DNA of 64,000 nt, taken from the NCBI GenBank assembly GCA_019638485.1, contig JAHBTP010000001.1, positions 62,001 to 126,000 on the forward strand, given 5' to 3'. Under the pieces are notes generated by a model. That model saw only the letters and a list, made by a program, of their open reading frames with translations, did no database searches and was not told where the DNA came from. This stretch comes from Ferruginibacter sp. (GTDB lineage: Bacteria; Bacteroidota; Bacteroidia; Chitinophagales; Chitinophagaceae). This document shows, piece after piece, positions 18,530 to 27,282 of this stretch (positions are counted from its first letter, which is position 1; each line of letters opens with the position of its first letter). The position numbers were made by a program, and so were the translations under genes.

Positions 18530-19056
18530 GGGATAATTTCTTCAGGCTCATGGAGCATTGTGATTACCATTTCAGGACCGTCATAAAGGAAGCCTTGTTC
18601 CTGCATGTTTTTAATATGGTTAAATAAATGGTTATAAAATCCATCGGAATTAAGAATAAATATTTTCTTTTGGTGAATTTTCAGTTGGTTCCAAGTTAAG
18701 ATTTCAAAAACCTCATCAAGCGTTCCATATCCACCGGGTAAAATTATAGCTGCCTCACACTTTTCATATAGTAATCTTTTACGGGTGTGCATACTGTCCA
18801 CAATCATTAATTCTGACAGCCCATTGTGTTGGTGTTCAAAATCTTTAAGGAGTTCCGGCATAATTCCAATAACATTGCCTTTGCTTTCAATTGCTGCATT
18901 TGCAACTGCACCCATTAAGCCTTTGTTACCGCCTCCATATACAATATTTACTCCTTTATTTGCAAGAATGTGACCTAATCGTATGGTGTGTGTGTTAAAT
19001 AGAGGATTGTTGCCTGATTTGCTTCCACAAAAAACGGCGATAACATTTATTGACAT
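18520..19056 (-). CDS. LOG/TIGR00730 family Rossmann protein
   Basis: 178 residues. The fold begins INVIAVFCGSKSG and carries the family motif PGGYGTLDEVFEILTW, the PGGxGTxxE nucleotide-binding site of lysine-decarboxylase-like LOG proteins. These hydrolyse nucleoside 5'-monophosphates (cytokinin riboside phosphates in plants) into base and ribose phosphate; the natural bacterial substrate is uncertain. The ATG at 19056 is preferred to a TTG at 19086 because the conserved first strand follows immediately. Confidence 0.88.
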   Translation of the reverse strand: MSINVIAVFCGSKSGNNPLFNTHTIRLGHILANKGVNIVYGGGNKGLMGAVANAAIESKGNVIGIMPELLKDFEHQHNGLSELMIVDSMHTRKRLLYEKCEAAIILPGGYGTLDEVFEILTWNQLKIHQKKIFILNSDGFYNHLFNHIKNMQEQGFLYDGPEMVITMLHEPEEIIPYL

Positions 19057-19127
19057 GCTGGGTGTAATTCTGATGCAAAGACACAAACAAATTTCCTATT
19101 TTCAATTTTATTTTTTAAAAACACTAT

Positions 19128-20675
19128 ATGTCGCCACATTTTCTGCTGTTATTCGTTGTAGGTTATTTTATTTTATTATTGATAGTGGCCTGGTACACGA
19201 GCAGAAATTCCAATAATGATTCCTTTTTTATTGGGAATAGAAATTCGAACTGGAAACTGGTAGCATTTGGTATGATTGGCACTTCTTTGAGTGGTGTAAC
19301 TTTTGTTAGTGTACCAGGTAGTGTAGGCAATGTGGCGTCTGCCGGAGGTTTACCCAACGGTATGGGTTATTTTCAGGTAGTTATTGGTTATCTGCTTGGA
19401 TATATTGCTGTGGCTTATGTTTTACTTCCACTATATTATAAACTTAATCTCACTTCCATTTATTCTTACTTACAGCAGCGTTTTGGTAACTGGGCCTATA
19501 AAACGGGAGCTTCCTTTTTTATTTTATCTCGTACGGTAGGTGCTACTGCAAGGTTGTATTTGGTGATTAACATCTTGCATATTTTCATTTTAAGTAAAAT
19601 GAATATTCCTTTTTGGGTGTCTGTTTTGGTGGTATTATTGATGATCTTGCTCTATACTTTTGAAGGTGGTGTTAAAACGATTGTATATACCGATACTTTA
19701 CAAACGTCATTGATGGTAATTGGGTTAATTATTTGTGTCTGGTATGTACTTCATCACCTTGATTTATCTGTTGGGGATGCTGTTCAGTCCATGCAAAGTA
19801 AGGGGTTGAGCCGCATCTTTAATACAGATCCAAATGCAAAGGGTTTTTTTCTAAAACAAATTATTGGTGGAGCGTTTATAACTATTTCTATGACTGGGCT
19901 TGATCAGGAGATGATGCAAAAAAATATTAGTGTTCGTACATTAAAAGATTCGCAAAAAAATATGATTGTTTTTAGTGTAATATTATTATTTGTGAATTTA
20001 TTATTTCTTTTGCTTGGTGGATTACTATATTTATTTGCATTTAAAAATGGGGCTTCTTTTTCATCTGTTGACGATGTGTTTGGATTATTTTTTGGAGCGA
20101 TTAATGTAACGGGAGATAATCTGTTTCCTTCAATGGCATTGGGGCTGATAGAGCCCGTTCCTGCGGTTATTTCAGTTGTATTTATGATTGCATTAATATC
20201 GGCTTTATTTCCGAGTGCTGATGGGGCATTAACTGCGTTGACATCTTCTTTTTGTATTGATATTTTAGGAATCAAGCATCGTGATGATTTGTCTGAAAAA
20301 CAAAAGAAGAAGTTGAGGCTTAGCGTCCATCTTATAATGACCATTGTTTTCTTTTTATTTATTCTGGGTTTCCATGAAATTAATAGCCGTTCCATTATTG
20401 ATAAGATTCTTGATTTAGCCGGTTATACCTATGGCCCACTGTTAGGCTTATTTGCTTTTGGGATACTCACCAAGCGGACGCTTCCAAATACCTGGATAAT
20501 TGCAGTTATTGCTGTTCTTAGCCCGATAGTATGTTATTTCTTGCAGATAAATGCGCCCAAGTTTCTTAATGGATATGTTATAGGGATTGAAATTTTAGTT
20601 ATTAATGGATTGTTAACCTTTTTAGGTATATTATTTATTTCGGGGAAAACAAAAGTCAATGCAATTAATAAATGA
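19128..20675 (+). CDS. Sodium:solute symporter (SSS family)
   Basis: 515 residues with about 13 transmembrane helices, the usual SSS (LeuT-fold) number. Recognisable segments include FGMIGTSLSGVTFVSVPGS near helix 2, YTFEGGVKTIVYTDTLQ and TGLDQEMMQKNIS, typical of family members from Bacteroidota. It imports an organic solute driven by sodium; the substrate cannot be told from sequence. The methyltransferase gene downstream overlaps its 3' end by 17 bases. Confidence 0.9.
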   Translation: MSPHFLLLFVVGYFILLLIVAWYTSRNSNNDSFFIGNRNSNWKLVAFGMIGTSLSGVTFVSVPGSVGNVASAGGLPNGMGYFQVVIGYLLGYIAVAYVLLPLYYKLNLTSIYSYLQQRFGNWAYKTGASFFILSRTVGATARLYLVINILHIFILSKMNIPFWVSVLVVLLMILLYTFEGGVKTIVYTDTLQTSLMVIGLIICVWYVLHHLDLSVGDAVQSMQSKGLSRIFNTDPNAKGFFLKQIIGGAFITISMTGLDQEMMQKNISVRTLKDSQKNMIVFSVILLFVNLLFLLLGGLLYLFAFKNGASFSSVDDVFGLFFGAINVTGDNLFPSMALGLIEPVPAVISVVFMIALISALFPSADGALTALTSSFCIDILGIKHRDDLSEKQKKKLRLSVHLIMTIVFFLFILGFHEINSRSIIDKILDLAGYTYGPLLGLFAFGILTKRTLPNTWIIAVIAVLSPIVCYFLQINAPKFLNGYVIGIEILVINGLLTFLGILFISGKTKVNAINK

Positions 20676-21294
20676 AACTATTGAGCAGTATTGCAAAGAA
20701 TTTACTTCACCTTTAGATGAGGTACGTACTGCTAATGAATTATTCACCACTACATTTCACGCTCATCCGCAAATGCATAGTGGTTATGTGCAAGGAAAAG
20801 TATTGGAAATGTTCAGCTTTATGTTAAGGCCATCGCGAGTTTTAGAAATAGGCACTTTTACCGGATTTAGTGCACTAAGTCTGGTAAAGGGGATGGCACC
20901 TAATGGAATATTGCATACAATTGAAATACGAGAAGATGATGCAGAAACTGCGAAACAATACTTTAAGGATGCACAAGAATCCAGGATTGTTCAGCATGTT
21001 GGTAATGCATTGGATATAATTCCAACCTTGAATGAGGTGTGGGATTTGATATTTATTGATGCCGACAAAGTGGGCTATATTGATTATTACGAATTAACTT
21101 TGCCTAATGTTAAAACCGGCGGAATAATTTTGGCAGACAATGTATTGTTTCATGGTGAAGTTTTTCAAACTCCATTGAAGGGGAAAAATGCCATTGCTAT
21201 TGATAGATTTAACCGGTATATTAGAGAGGATAATAGAGTAGAACAAGTGATGCTTTCCATTAGGGATGGATTAATGGTGATTAGGAAATTGTAA
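20659..21294 (+). CDS. SAM-dependent O-methyltransferase (class I, COMT-like)
   Basis: 211 residues. Motif I is VLEIGTFTGFSALSL (SAM binding), an acidic residue follows the next strand (HTIEIRED), and metal-binding residues appear in FIDADKVGYIDYY and ILADNVLFHG, matching the cation-dependent catechol and caffeoyl-CoA O-methyltransferase group. The acceptor substrate is unknown. Translation is probably coupled to the symporter, with 17 bases of overlap; the glucosaminidase gene follows after 5 bases. Confidence 0.9.
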   Translation: MQLINETIEQYCKEFTSPLDEVRTANELFTTTFHAHPQMHSGYVQGKVLEMFSFMLRPSRVLEIGTFTGFSALSLVKGMAPNGILHTIEIREDDAETAKQYFKDAQESRIVQHVGNALDIIPTLNEVWDLIFIDADKVGYIDYYELTLPNVKTGGIILADNVLFHGEVFQTPLKGKNAIAIDRFNRYIREDNRVEQVMLSIRDGLMVIRKL

Positions 21295-21299
21295 CTTAT

Positions 21300-22457
21300 A
21301 TGAAGGCTTTTGGTTTGTTATTATTTACTATTGTATTTTCACTGGGTGGTTATGCACAGAAGCGTATGACTGCTGAGGAATATATAGCTAGGTATAAACA
21401 CATTTCAATGGAGGAGATGAAGCGTACCGGTATCCCTGCATCTATAAAACTTGCTCAAGGTTTGCTTGAGGCTGAAATGGGAAATAGCCCGCTGGTGCTT
21501 CGTTCAAATAATCATTTTGGTATAAAATGTAAATTAGATTGGCAAGGAGAATCAGTTTCACATGACGATGATGAACGGGGAGAATGTTTTCGAAAATATG
21601 ATAATCCTGAAGATTCTTACCGTGATCATAGCGAATTCTTAATGAGTAGAGATCGGTATGCATCATTATTTACACTTAAGGCAGGCGATTATAAAGGGTG
21701 GGCATACGGGTTGAAAAAGGCTGGGTATGCAACAAATCCCCGATATCCTCAAATGCTTATTTACAATATTGAAAAGTATAACCTTCATAAATTTGATGAA
21801 ATTGTTTTAAGTGAGAAAGAGGAGACCAATGAAAGGAGTAAATTGGTAGAAGATAAGCAGCGAGAAATTAATTCTTTTCAATATTCAGATACCGTTCCGG
21901 TTAAACGCGAAAGTCAAATAGGATTTGCTGATTATAAAGCGAAAACACGTAGGAATGGGTTACAGGCTGTTTTTGCTTCGAGGGGAACGTCGTTGCTTGC
22001 TATTGCCACTTTCCACAATATCCCTCTTACGCGGCTTTTAGAATATAATGATAAAACACGTGATGGTTTATTGGAAGAAGATGAATGGATTTATTTAGAA
22101 CGGAAAAACAAAGAATCATCTCAATCCAACTATATTTCTATGGAAGGGGAAACACTATATACAGTTTCTCAGCTTTTTGGTGTTCAATTATCCCGTTTGG
22201 TTGATTATAACAATTTAACCCCAGGTGACCGGCTTAAGTCCGGCACACGGATTTACTTAAGACCTGTTCCAATAAATTCATTGCCTTCAGATTCGGAATT
22301 GAAGAAGACAACAATTATCCATGAAGTGACAGCAAAAGAAGGGCTCTATTCAATTGCTAAAAAGTATAACGTATCAGTACAAGATATTAAGATGTGGAAT
22401 AATCTTGATTCAGATACTTTAAGGATAGGTCAACAACTTATTATTTCAAAAAATTAA
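21300..22457 (+). CDS. Secreted glucosaminidase with LysM domains
   Basis: 385 residues with a signal peptide ending GGYAQ. Residues about 25-165 form a FlgJ/Bax-type glucosaminidase domain (GIPASIKLAQGLLEAEMGNSP with the catalytic Glu, then NNHFGIKCK and YATNPRYP). The C-terminal half holds LysM-type repeats, the last from EVTAKEGLYSIAKKYNVS to the end (NNLDSDTLRIGQQLIIS). It cleaves N-acetylglucosaminyl bonds in peptidoglycan during wall remodelling. It lies in a tight run between the methyltransferase and hpt. Confidence 0.92.
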   Translation: MKAFGLLLFTIVFSLGGYAQKRMTAEEYIARYKHISMEEMKRTGIPASIKLAQGLLEAEMGNSPLVLRSNNHFGIKCKLDWQGESVSHDDDERGECFRKYDNPEDSYRDHSEFLMSRDRYASLFTLKAGDYKGWAYGLKKAGYATNPRYPQMLIYNIEKYNLHKFDEIVLSEKEETNERSKLVEDKQREINSFQYSDTVPVKRESQIGFADYKAKTRRNGLQAVFASRGTSLLAIATFHNIPLTRLLEYNDKTRDGLLEEDEWIYLERKNKESSQSNYISMEGETLYTVSQLFGVQLSRLVDYNNLTPGDRLKSGTRIYLRPVPINSLPSDSELKKTTIIHEVTAKEGLYSIAKKYNVSVQDIKMWNNLDSDTLRIGQQLIISKN

Positions 22458-22458
22458 T

Positions 22459-22995
22459 ATGTCTAACATAAAAGTACATGATAAACTTTTCCAGCCTTAT
22501 ATTTCAGCTGCAGAAATTGATAAAGAAGTAAGCCGTGTTGCAAATGAAATAAATATAGCTTATAAGGGTTTGTGTCCATTATTTATTGGAATTCTGAATG
22601 GTTCTTTTATGTTCGCGGCTGATTTATTTAAGAAAATTAATATTGAAGCAGAAATTAGTTTTATCAAATTGGCATCTTACAAAGGCACCAGAAGTACCGG
22701 ACACGTAATTACTTCTATTGGGCTGGATGAGGGTCTTAAAGGAAGGCATGTGGTAATATTAGAAGATATAGTTGATACAGGTAAGACTTTAGATGCATTC
22801 TTGCCTCAACTTTTTGATCAGCAACCCGCATCTCTTAAAATTGCTGCATTGTTGCATAAACCTGAAGCTTTGCAATATCCTATTCATATTGATTTTCTGG
22901 GTTTCAGTGTACCCAATAAATTCCTGCTTGGGTATGGCCTTGATTACGATGGCTTAGGAAGAAATTTAAAAGAAATTTATTCTTTGGTTGATTAA
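22459..22995 (+). CDS. hpt: Hypoxanthine phosphoribosyltransferase
   Basis: 178 residues, normal for the family. The PRPP-binding motif is VVILEDIVDTGKTL, and SFIKLASYKGT with the flexible loop precedes it. The enzyme converts hypoxanthine or guanine plus PRPP to IMP or GMP in purine salvage. It starts two bases after the glucosaminidase stop, so the two are probably co-transcribed though functionally unrelated. Confidence 0.94.
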   Translation: MSNIKVHDKLFQPYISAAEIDKEVSRVANEINIAYKGLCPLFIGILNGSFMFAADLFKKINIEAEISFIKLASYKGTRSTGHVITSIGLDEGLKGRHVVILEDIVDTGKTLDAFLPQLFDQQPASLKIAALLHKPEALQYPIHIDFLGFSVPNKFLLGYGLDYDGLGRNLKEIYSLVD

Positions 22996-23075
22996 TTGCT
23001 TATACTTTTCAAAGTATTAACGCAGCCGCTTCTTTATTTCGCATATTTTTTCTATTTTACCGTTAAGATTGTTAA

Positions 23076-24860
23076 TTGAGAACCACTTTATTATACATTC
23101 TTCTAAGTTTTATTGCTATTGGGGCGAGAGGGCAGTTCTATCTTAAAGGAGAAGTAAAGGATGAAAAATTTAATTCTCTTTCTAACGTAAAAATTTTTGT
23201 TCATTCAATTCGTGCTTATTATCATTCAGGTACTGATGGTAGTTTTGGGATTATTTTAAAAGCGCCTGAAGATACTCTCACCCTTTCATTAGATGGTTAT
23301 GAGGAGAAGACAGTGCCGGTTCATTACCAAACCTGGCAAAGGATTACATTAAAATCATTAATAACTACAGCCAGTAAAAACAAGCAAAAATTAATTTCGG
23401 TTACTACCGACCGGCAGAGTGAAAACAGGTTTCATTTTAATATTCCCGGGGAGACTTATTTTCAATTAGTTGAGAATGATGTAATTAATGCCTCTCGTTT
23501 TCCCAATACGGGATTTTCATTAAATGTAAATAAGGCTTCTTATAGTAATGTGAGGCGTTTTTTAAAGATGGGTAGTCCGGTTCCTCCTGATGCAGTAAGG
23601 GCAGAAGAATTGGTAAACTATTTCAATTTAAGTTATCAGCAACCGGAGAAGGGTAATGTCTTTAGGTTGGAATCTGTATTAACAACTTGCCCCTGGCAGA
23701 AGGATAATCAATTGTTATTTTTAAATACTAGTGCAAGGAAGATTGAGCTCAATAATATTCCTAGTAGCAATTTTGTGTTCTTAATTGATGTATCCGGGAG
23801 TATGGATGAGCCTAAACGATTGCCATTATTGAAGGCGGCATTTCAAATGTTTGTAAAGAATTTGAGAGATGAAGATCGGGTTTCGATAGTTGTGTATGGT
23901 GGTAATGTAGGAATTTGGCTTAGACCTACAAGTGGTGCTATGAAGGATACTATTTTAAAATCAATAGAAGAGTTAGAGGCTGCAGGTGATACGCCAGGAG
24001 AAGCGGCATTGCGGACAGCCTATCGGGTGGCAAGAGAAAACTTTATTCCTGATGGGAATAATAGAATCATTTTAGCCACAGATGGAGATTTCAATGTGGG
24101 TGAAACCTCAGAAAAAGCACTTGAAGAGTTGGTGTCACGAGAAAGGCAATCGGGTGTATATTTAACATGCTTAGGAGTAGGTATGGGAAATTATAAAGAT
24201 TCAAAGTTGCAAACTCTTGCGAAAAAGGGCAATGGGAATTATGCTTATTTAGATGATATTGCTGAGGCTGAAAAAATTTTAGTAAAGGAGTTAACCCAAA
24301 CGATGTATAGCATTGCAAGTGATGCTGTTTTGAATATTGAGTTCAATCCTGCATTGGTAAAGAGCTATAGGCTTATTGGCTTTGACAATAGAAAGGAGGC
24401 GTTACTAAATAGTGCTACAGATTTGGAAGGCGGTGAGGTTGGGAGTGGGAATAGTACGATTGCTATTTTTCAAATTACTCCCGCATCGGGAAGTATGTTA
24501 ACCGGTGATTCTATAGTATCATCAGAAATAGGCAAGGCTTTCATTCGATATCTGGCTCCCGGTGATACTATAGTGCAGCGTGTTAATTATGATGTTTCTC
24601 CCCATTTGCAATACTTTAATGAGGCTAATCAGGAGATGAAATTTGCTGCTACAGTTTCTTATTTTGCTATGATATTAAAAATGACTCCTTATATAAAGCC
24701 TGATTGGGATTTATTGGAGGCCATGGTTGAATCGTCTGCAGATAAGACACAATATCTTCAAGCCGAGTTTTCTCAGTTGGTAGATGCAGCTCGAAAAATT
24801 TATGATACAAAAAGGAAAAAGTCTAAAAAGGGAAAGAATAAGTCTGCTCCGATATTATAA
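23076..24860 (+). CDS. Secreted von Willebrand factor A domain protein (YfbK-like)
   Basis: 594 residues. A signal peptide (RTTLLYILLSFIAIGARGQ) is followed by a carboxypeptidase-regulatory-like fold (about 20-90), a YfbK N-terminal domain (NTGFSLNVNKASYSNVRRFL), and a VWA domain with a complete MIDAS motif DVSGSMDEP. A DUF3520-like domain forms the C-terminus, ending in a basic tail. Start codon is TTG: a TAA stands directly before it and no ATG precedes the signal peptide. The stop abuts the convergent dnaJ with no gap. Probably an envelope-anchored interaction protein; partner unknown. Confidence 0.85.
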   Translation: MRTTLLYILLSFIAIGARGQFYLKGEVKDEKFNSLSNVKIFVHSIRAYYHSGTDGSFGIILKAPEDTLTLSLDGYEEKTVPVHYQTWQRITLKSLITTASKNKQKLISVTTDRQSENRFHFNIPGETYFQLVENDVINASRFPNTGFSLNVNKASYSNVRRFLKMGSPVPPDAVRAEELVNYFNLSYQQPEKGNVFRLESVLTTCPWQKDNQLLFLNTSARKIELNNIPSSNFVFLIDVSGSMDEPKRLPLLKAAFQMFVKNLRDEDRVSIVVYGGNVGIWLRPTSGAMKDTILKSIEELEAAGDTPGEAALRTAYRVARENFIPDGNNRIILATDGDFNVGETSEKALEELVSRERQSGVYLTCLGVGMGNYKDSKLQTLAKKGNGNYAYLDDIAEAEKILVKELTQTMYSIASDAVLNIEFNPALVKSYRLIGFDNRKEALLNSATDLEGGEVGSGNSTIAIFQITPASGSMLTGDSIVSSEIGKAFIRYLAPGDTIVQRVNYDVSPHLQYFNEANQEMKFAATVSYFAMILKMTPYIKPDWDLLEAMVESSADKTQYLQAEFSQLVDAARKIYDTKRKKSKKGKNKSAPIL

Positions 24861-26015
24861 TCAGGTGAACATTTCTCTTACTTTATCAAAAAAGGATTTT
24901 TCTCCCTTATCGGGTTTGGGTTGAAAATTAGGAGACTCTTGCATTTTCTCCAGCATTTCCTTTTCCTCTGCTGAAACATTCTGTGGTGTCCATACGTTTA
25001 CCTGAATCAATTGATCTCCTTTTTCATAACTGTTGATTTGAGGAAAGCCTTTTCCTTTCAGCCTGAAAATTTTACCACTTTGAGTTCCCGGTGGTATTTT
25101 AATTTTTGCTCTTCCATCAATTGTTGGAACTTCTACCTGAATACCAAATACAGCTTCTGGAAATGGGATATGCAAATCATAGGCAACATTAAGTCCATCT
25201 CGGTGTAGGGTAGGGTGTGGTTCTTCTTCTATAAGTACGATTAAATCACCGGGTTGTCCTCCTCGCTCTCCTGCATTTCCTTTACGTGCGATGCTAAGCT
25301 GCATTCCATCTTGAACGCCTGCGGGAATATCAATAGAAACTGTTTCTTCACCATATACACGCCCTTCGCCTTTGCAGGCAGGGCACTTGCTAGTTATCGT
25401 GTGCCCTTCTCCGTTGCATGTTGGACAAGTAGATACAGTTTGCATTTGTCCTAAGAAAGTATTTTGTACTCTTTTAACTTGTCCGCTTCCTCTGCAAGTG
25501 CCGCATGTTTGGATACTGTTTTTATCTTTTGCTCCACTTCCATCACATGTGGTACACTTCACATACTTCTTTACTTTTATGGTCTTGGTTGCTCCATGGG
25601 CAATTTCTTCAAAATTCATTTTTAGTTTAACTCGCAAATTCTGGCCCTTTTGGCCTTGCCTATGGTTACCAGCACTTCGACTACCTCCTCCGCCAAAGAA
25701 GCTACCGAATGCTTCATTGCCAAAAATATCCTGAAAGTGGCTGAAGATATCTTCTGCATTCATATTGCTGAATCCGCCGCTATTTCTGCCATTGCCAAAT
25801 GCGTTATGTCCAAAGCGATCATATTGTGAACGCTTATCTGCATCACTTAGGATCTCATAAGCTTCTGCCGCTTCTTTAAATTTCTCTTCTGCTGCTTTAT
25901 CACCGGGATTTCTATCAGGGTGATATTTCATAGCTATCTTTCGATAAGCGCGTTTTATTTCCTCCTGAGAAGCTGTTTTACCAATCTCTAAAATTTCGTA
26001 ATAATCTCTTTTCAT
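24861..26015 (-). CDS. dnaJ: Molecular chaperone DnaJ
   Basis: 384 residues in the full type I layout: J domain with the HPD tripeptide ([10 protein letters not shown], about residue 33), a Gly/Phe-rich linker ([11 protein letters not shown]), four CxxCxGxG zinc-binding repeats ([32 protein letters not shown]) and the C-terminal substrate-binding domain. It stimulates DnaK ATPase and delivers unfolded clients. It follows grpE by 48 bases on the same strand and is probably co-transcribed from the promoter at 26638-26667. Confidence 0.97.
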   Translation of the reverse strand: MKRDYYEILEIGKTASQEEIKRAYRKIAMKYHPDRNPGDKAAEEKFKEAAEAYEILSDADKRSQYDRFGHNAFGNGRNSGGFSNMNAEDIFSHFQDIFGNEAFGSFFGGGGSRSAGNHRQGQKGQNLRVKLKMNFEEIAHGATKTIKVKKYVKCTTCDGSGAKDKNSIQTCGTCRGSGQVKRVQNTFLGQMQTVSTCPTCNGEGHTITSKCPACKGEGRVYGEETVSIDIPAGVQDGMQLSIARKGNAGERGGQPGDLIVLIEEEPHPTLHRDGLNVAYDLHIPFPEAVFGIQVEVPTIDGRAKIKIPPGTQSGKIFRLKGKGFPQINSYEKGDQLIQVNVWTPQNVSAEEKEMLEKMQESPNFQPKPDKGEKSFFDKVREMFT

Positions 26016-26062
26016 GTCTGTTTATTATCTCAGGAGTGAGTTTTACTTTTTAGGAGTACTTT

Positions 26063-26614
26063 TTATTTTCCTACCACTACTTTTGCGTGACGAATTATTT
26101 TATCATTAAGATAATATCCCTTTTGTGTTTCATCAATAATTATGTGTGATTTTTCCTTTCCTGCATCAATTATTTGAATGGCATCATGTTTTTCCTCGTC
26201 AAATGGCTCGCCAATACTCTTCATTGCATTTAATCCTTTGCTATGTAATGTTTTTCTAATTTTTAAAAAAATAAGTTCTATACCCTCACTAAATTGAGTT
26301 TTACTTTCAGCATTATTTAATTGTTCCTCTGCCCTGTCAATATCGTCTAAAGTTTCTAATAAGGAAACAATTACATCTCTACCTGCTGTTTGAAGTAAAT
26401 CAAGGCGCTCCTTTGCATTTCTTTTTTTAAAATTGTCAAACTCTGCAAGGAGTCTGAGGTACTTCTCCTTTTCTTCTTTTAATTCTTCTTCCAACTTTGC
26501 TTGTTCATTTTCCTCATTGTGTTCATTATTTAAGTGTGTGTTTCCCGGGATATCTGCGTCAGCGTTAATATCCATTTCCTCGAAATCGTTTGATTTTTTT
26601 TGATTTTGCTCCAT
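26063..26614 (-). CDS. grpE: Nucleotide exchange factor GrpE
   Basis: 183 residues: an acidic, disordered N-terminus, a long coiled coil (LEEELKEEKEKYLRLLAEFD with FKKRNAKER), and a C-terminal beta domain ending VIRHAKVVVG-like (IIRHAKVVVGK). It releases ADP from DnaK. The gene is first in a grpE-dnaJ unit with a well-formed promoter about 25 bases upstream. Confidence 0.95.
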   Translation of the reverse strand: MEQNQKKSNDFEEMDINADADIPGNTHLNNEHNEENEQAKLEEELKEEKEKYLRLLAEFDNFKKRNAKERLDLLQTAGRDVIVSLLETLDDIDRAEEQLNNAESKTQFSEGIELIFLKIRKTLHSKGLNAMKSIGEPFDEEKHDAIQIIDAGKEKSHIIIDETQKGYYLNDKIIRHAKVVVGK

Positions 26615-26637
26615 TGTAATGCCTTTAAAAATGTGTG

Positions 26638-26667
26638 CAAAGGTAACGAAGGCAAAGATGTTGCCAA
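26638..26667 (-). promoter_or_regulatory. Predicted grpE-dnaJ promoter
   Basis: On the minus strand TTG (26667-26665), a 19-base spacer and TACCTTTG (26645-26638), an exact Bacteroidota -7 box. The predicted leader is about 20 bases. No CIRCE-type inverted repeat is visible around it. Confidence 0.75.
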
Positions 26668-26718
26668 TGGAAAACAGCAGTCAAATTGACATAGAAAACT
26701 GTGAAATAGGGAGATGGT

Positions 26719-27069
26719 TTATTTAATAACCTGAAACTTTCCTGAGTCAACCACAATACCATTTTGGTCACGGAGCTGGAAGATATATATGCCCCGATAA
26801 AAGTCATTTAATTCAACGCGTGTATTTTCTGATAGGCTTTTAAAGTCATATACTTTTTTTCCCATGAAATTATAAATCTGTAATGTGTAGTTGGTATTAT
26901 TCAGGCTACGTTGAAAGTTAAAATTAATAAAAGAAGTAGCTGGGTTAGGGTAAAACCGCATTATCTTCATTTGTGTAGGCGGTGCTTGAAGTGTGGTGCT
27001 TTGTGCAGTGCCTGAAAATGAAAGACTAAGAATAAAAGTTAATATGAACAGACTTCTCTTCACTTTCAT
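26719..27069 (-). CDS. Secreted protein consisting almost only of a T9SS type A sorting domain
   Basis: 116 residues. A signal peptide (hydrophobic core LFILTFILSLSFSG, ending TAQ at about residue 23) is followed after some 15 residues by a complete type A sorting domain: FYPNPATSFINFNF, LQIYNFMGKKVYD, and RGIYIFQLRD with a final KFQVIK strand. No cargo domain is present. The export signal is therefore fused to almost nothing; the gene may be a small surface-attached protein, or a relic of a larger cargo gene. It sits between grpE and the PorP gene, all on the minus strand. Confidence 0.8.
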   Translation of the reverse strand: MKVKRSLFILTFILSLSFSGTAQSTTLQAPPTQMKIMRFYPNPATSFINFNFQRSLNNTNYTLQIYNFMGKKVYDFKSLSENTRVELNDFYRGIYIFQLRDQNGIVVDSGKFQVIK

Positions 27070-27156
27070 AAAATTAAACGATAAACTTTATTATTCAAGT
27101 ATTTTTAAGCTAAAATTATTTTTTCTGTATTATTTCACACTTGGATAACTTTTGCG

Positions 27157-27186
27157 TATTTTGATAATCCTTTGATTATCAAAATA
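27157..27186. repeat. 13-bp perfect inverted repeat, 4-base loop
   Basis: The arms 27157-27169 and 27174-27186 are perfectly complementary (core TTTTGATAATC / GATTATCAAAA) around the loop CTTT. It is AT-rich and lies about 90 bases upstream of the sorting-domain gene and downstream of porP, next to a second hairpin at 27193-27216. It may be an operator for the downstream gene or part of a terminator. Confidence 0.7.
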
Positions 27187-27192
27187 AAATAT

Positions 27193-27216
27193 GGGTCCTG
27201 TAAGAATACAGGACCC
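27193..27216 (-). terminator. Candidate terminator of the PKD-PorP unit
   Basis: GGGTCCTGTA and TACAGGACCC form a perfect 10-bp stem with a 4-base loop. Read on the minus strand it lies 67 bases after the porP stop and is followed by a T-rich run (ATATTTTATTTT). The run is broken by A residues, so efficiency is uncertain. Confidence 0.55.
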
Positions 27217-27282
27217 TGTTATCCAAACAATCCATAAAAACAAAAAATCTTTGGCTTATACAGGACTTTTTTGAAGGGATTG

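Noticed and set aside
19908..20395. 163-codon minus-strand frame in the symporter gene
   Set aside because: Antisense to a clear multi-helix transporter; its composition mirrors the hydrophobic codons of the plus strand.
25372..25734. 120-codon plus-strand frame
   Set aside because: It is antisense to the zinc-finger and Gly/Phe region of dnaJ, whose reading is unambiguous.
26638..26667. CIRCE or sigma-32-type control of grpE-dnaJ
   Set aside because: No inverted repeat of the CIRCE type is present and the promoter matches the ordinary Bacteroidota consensus.
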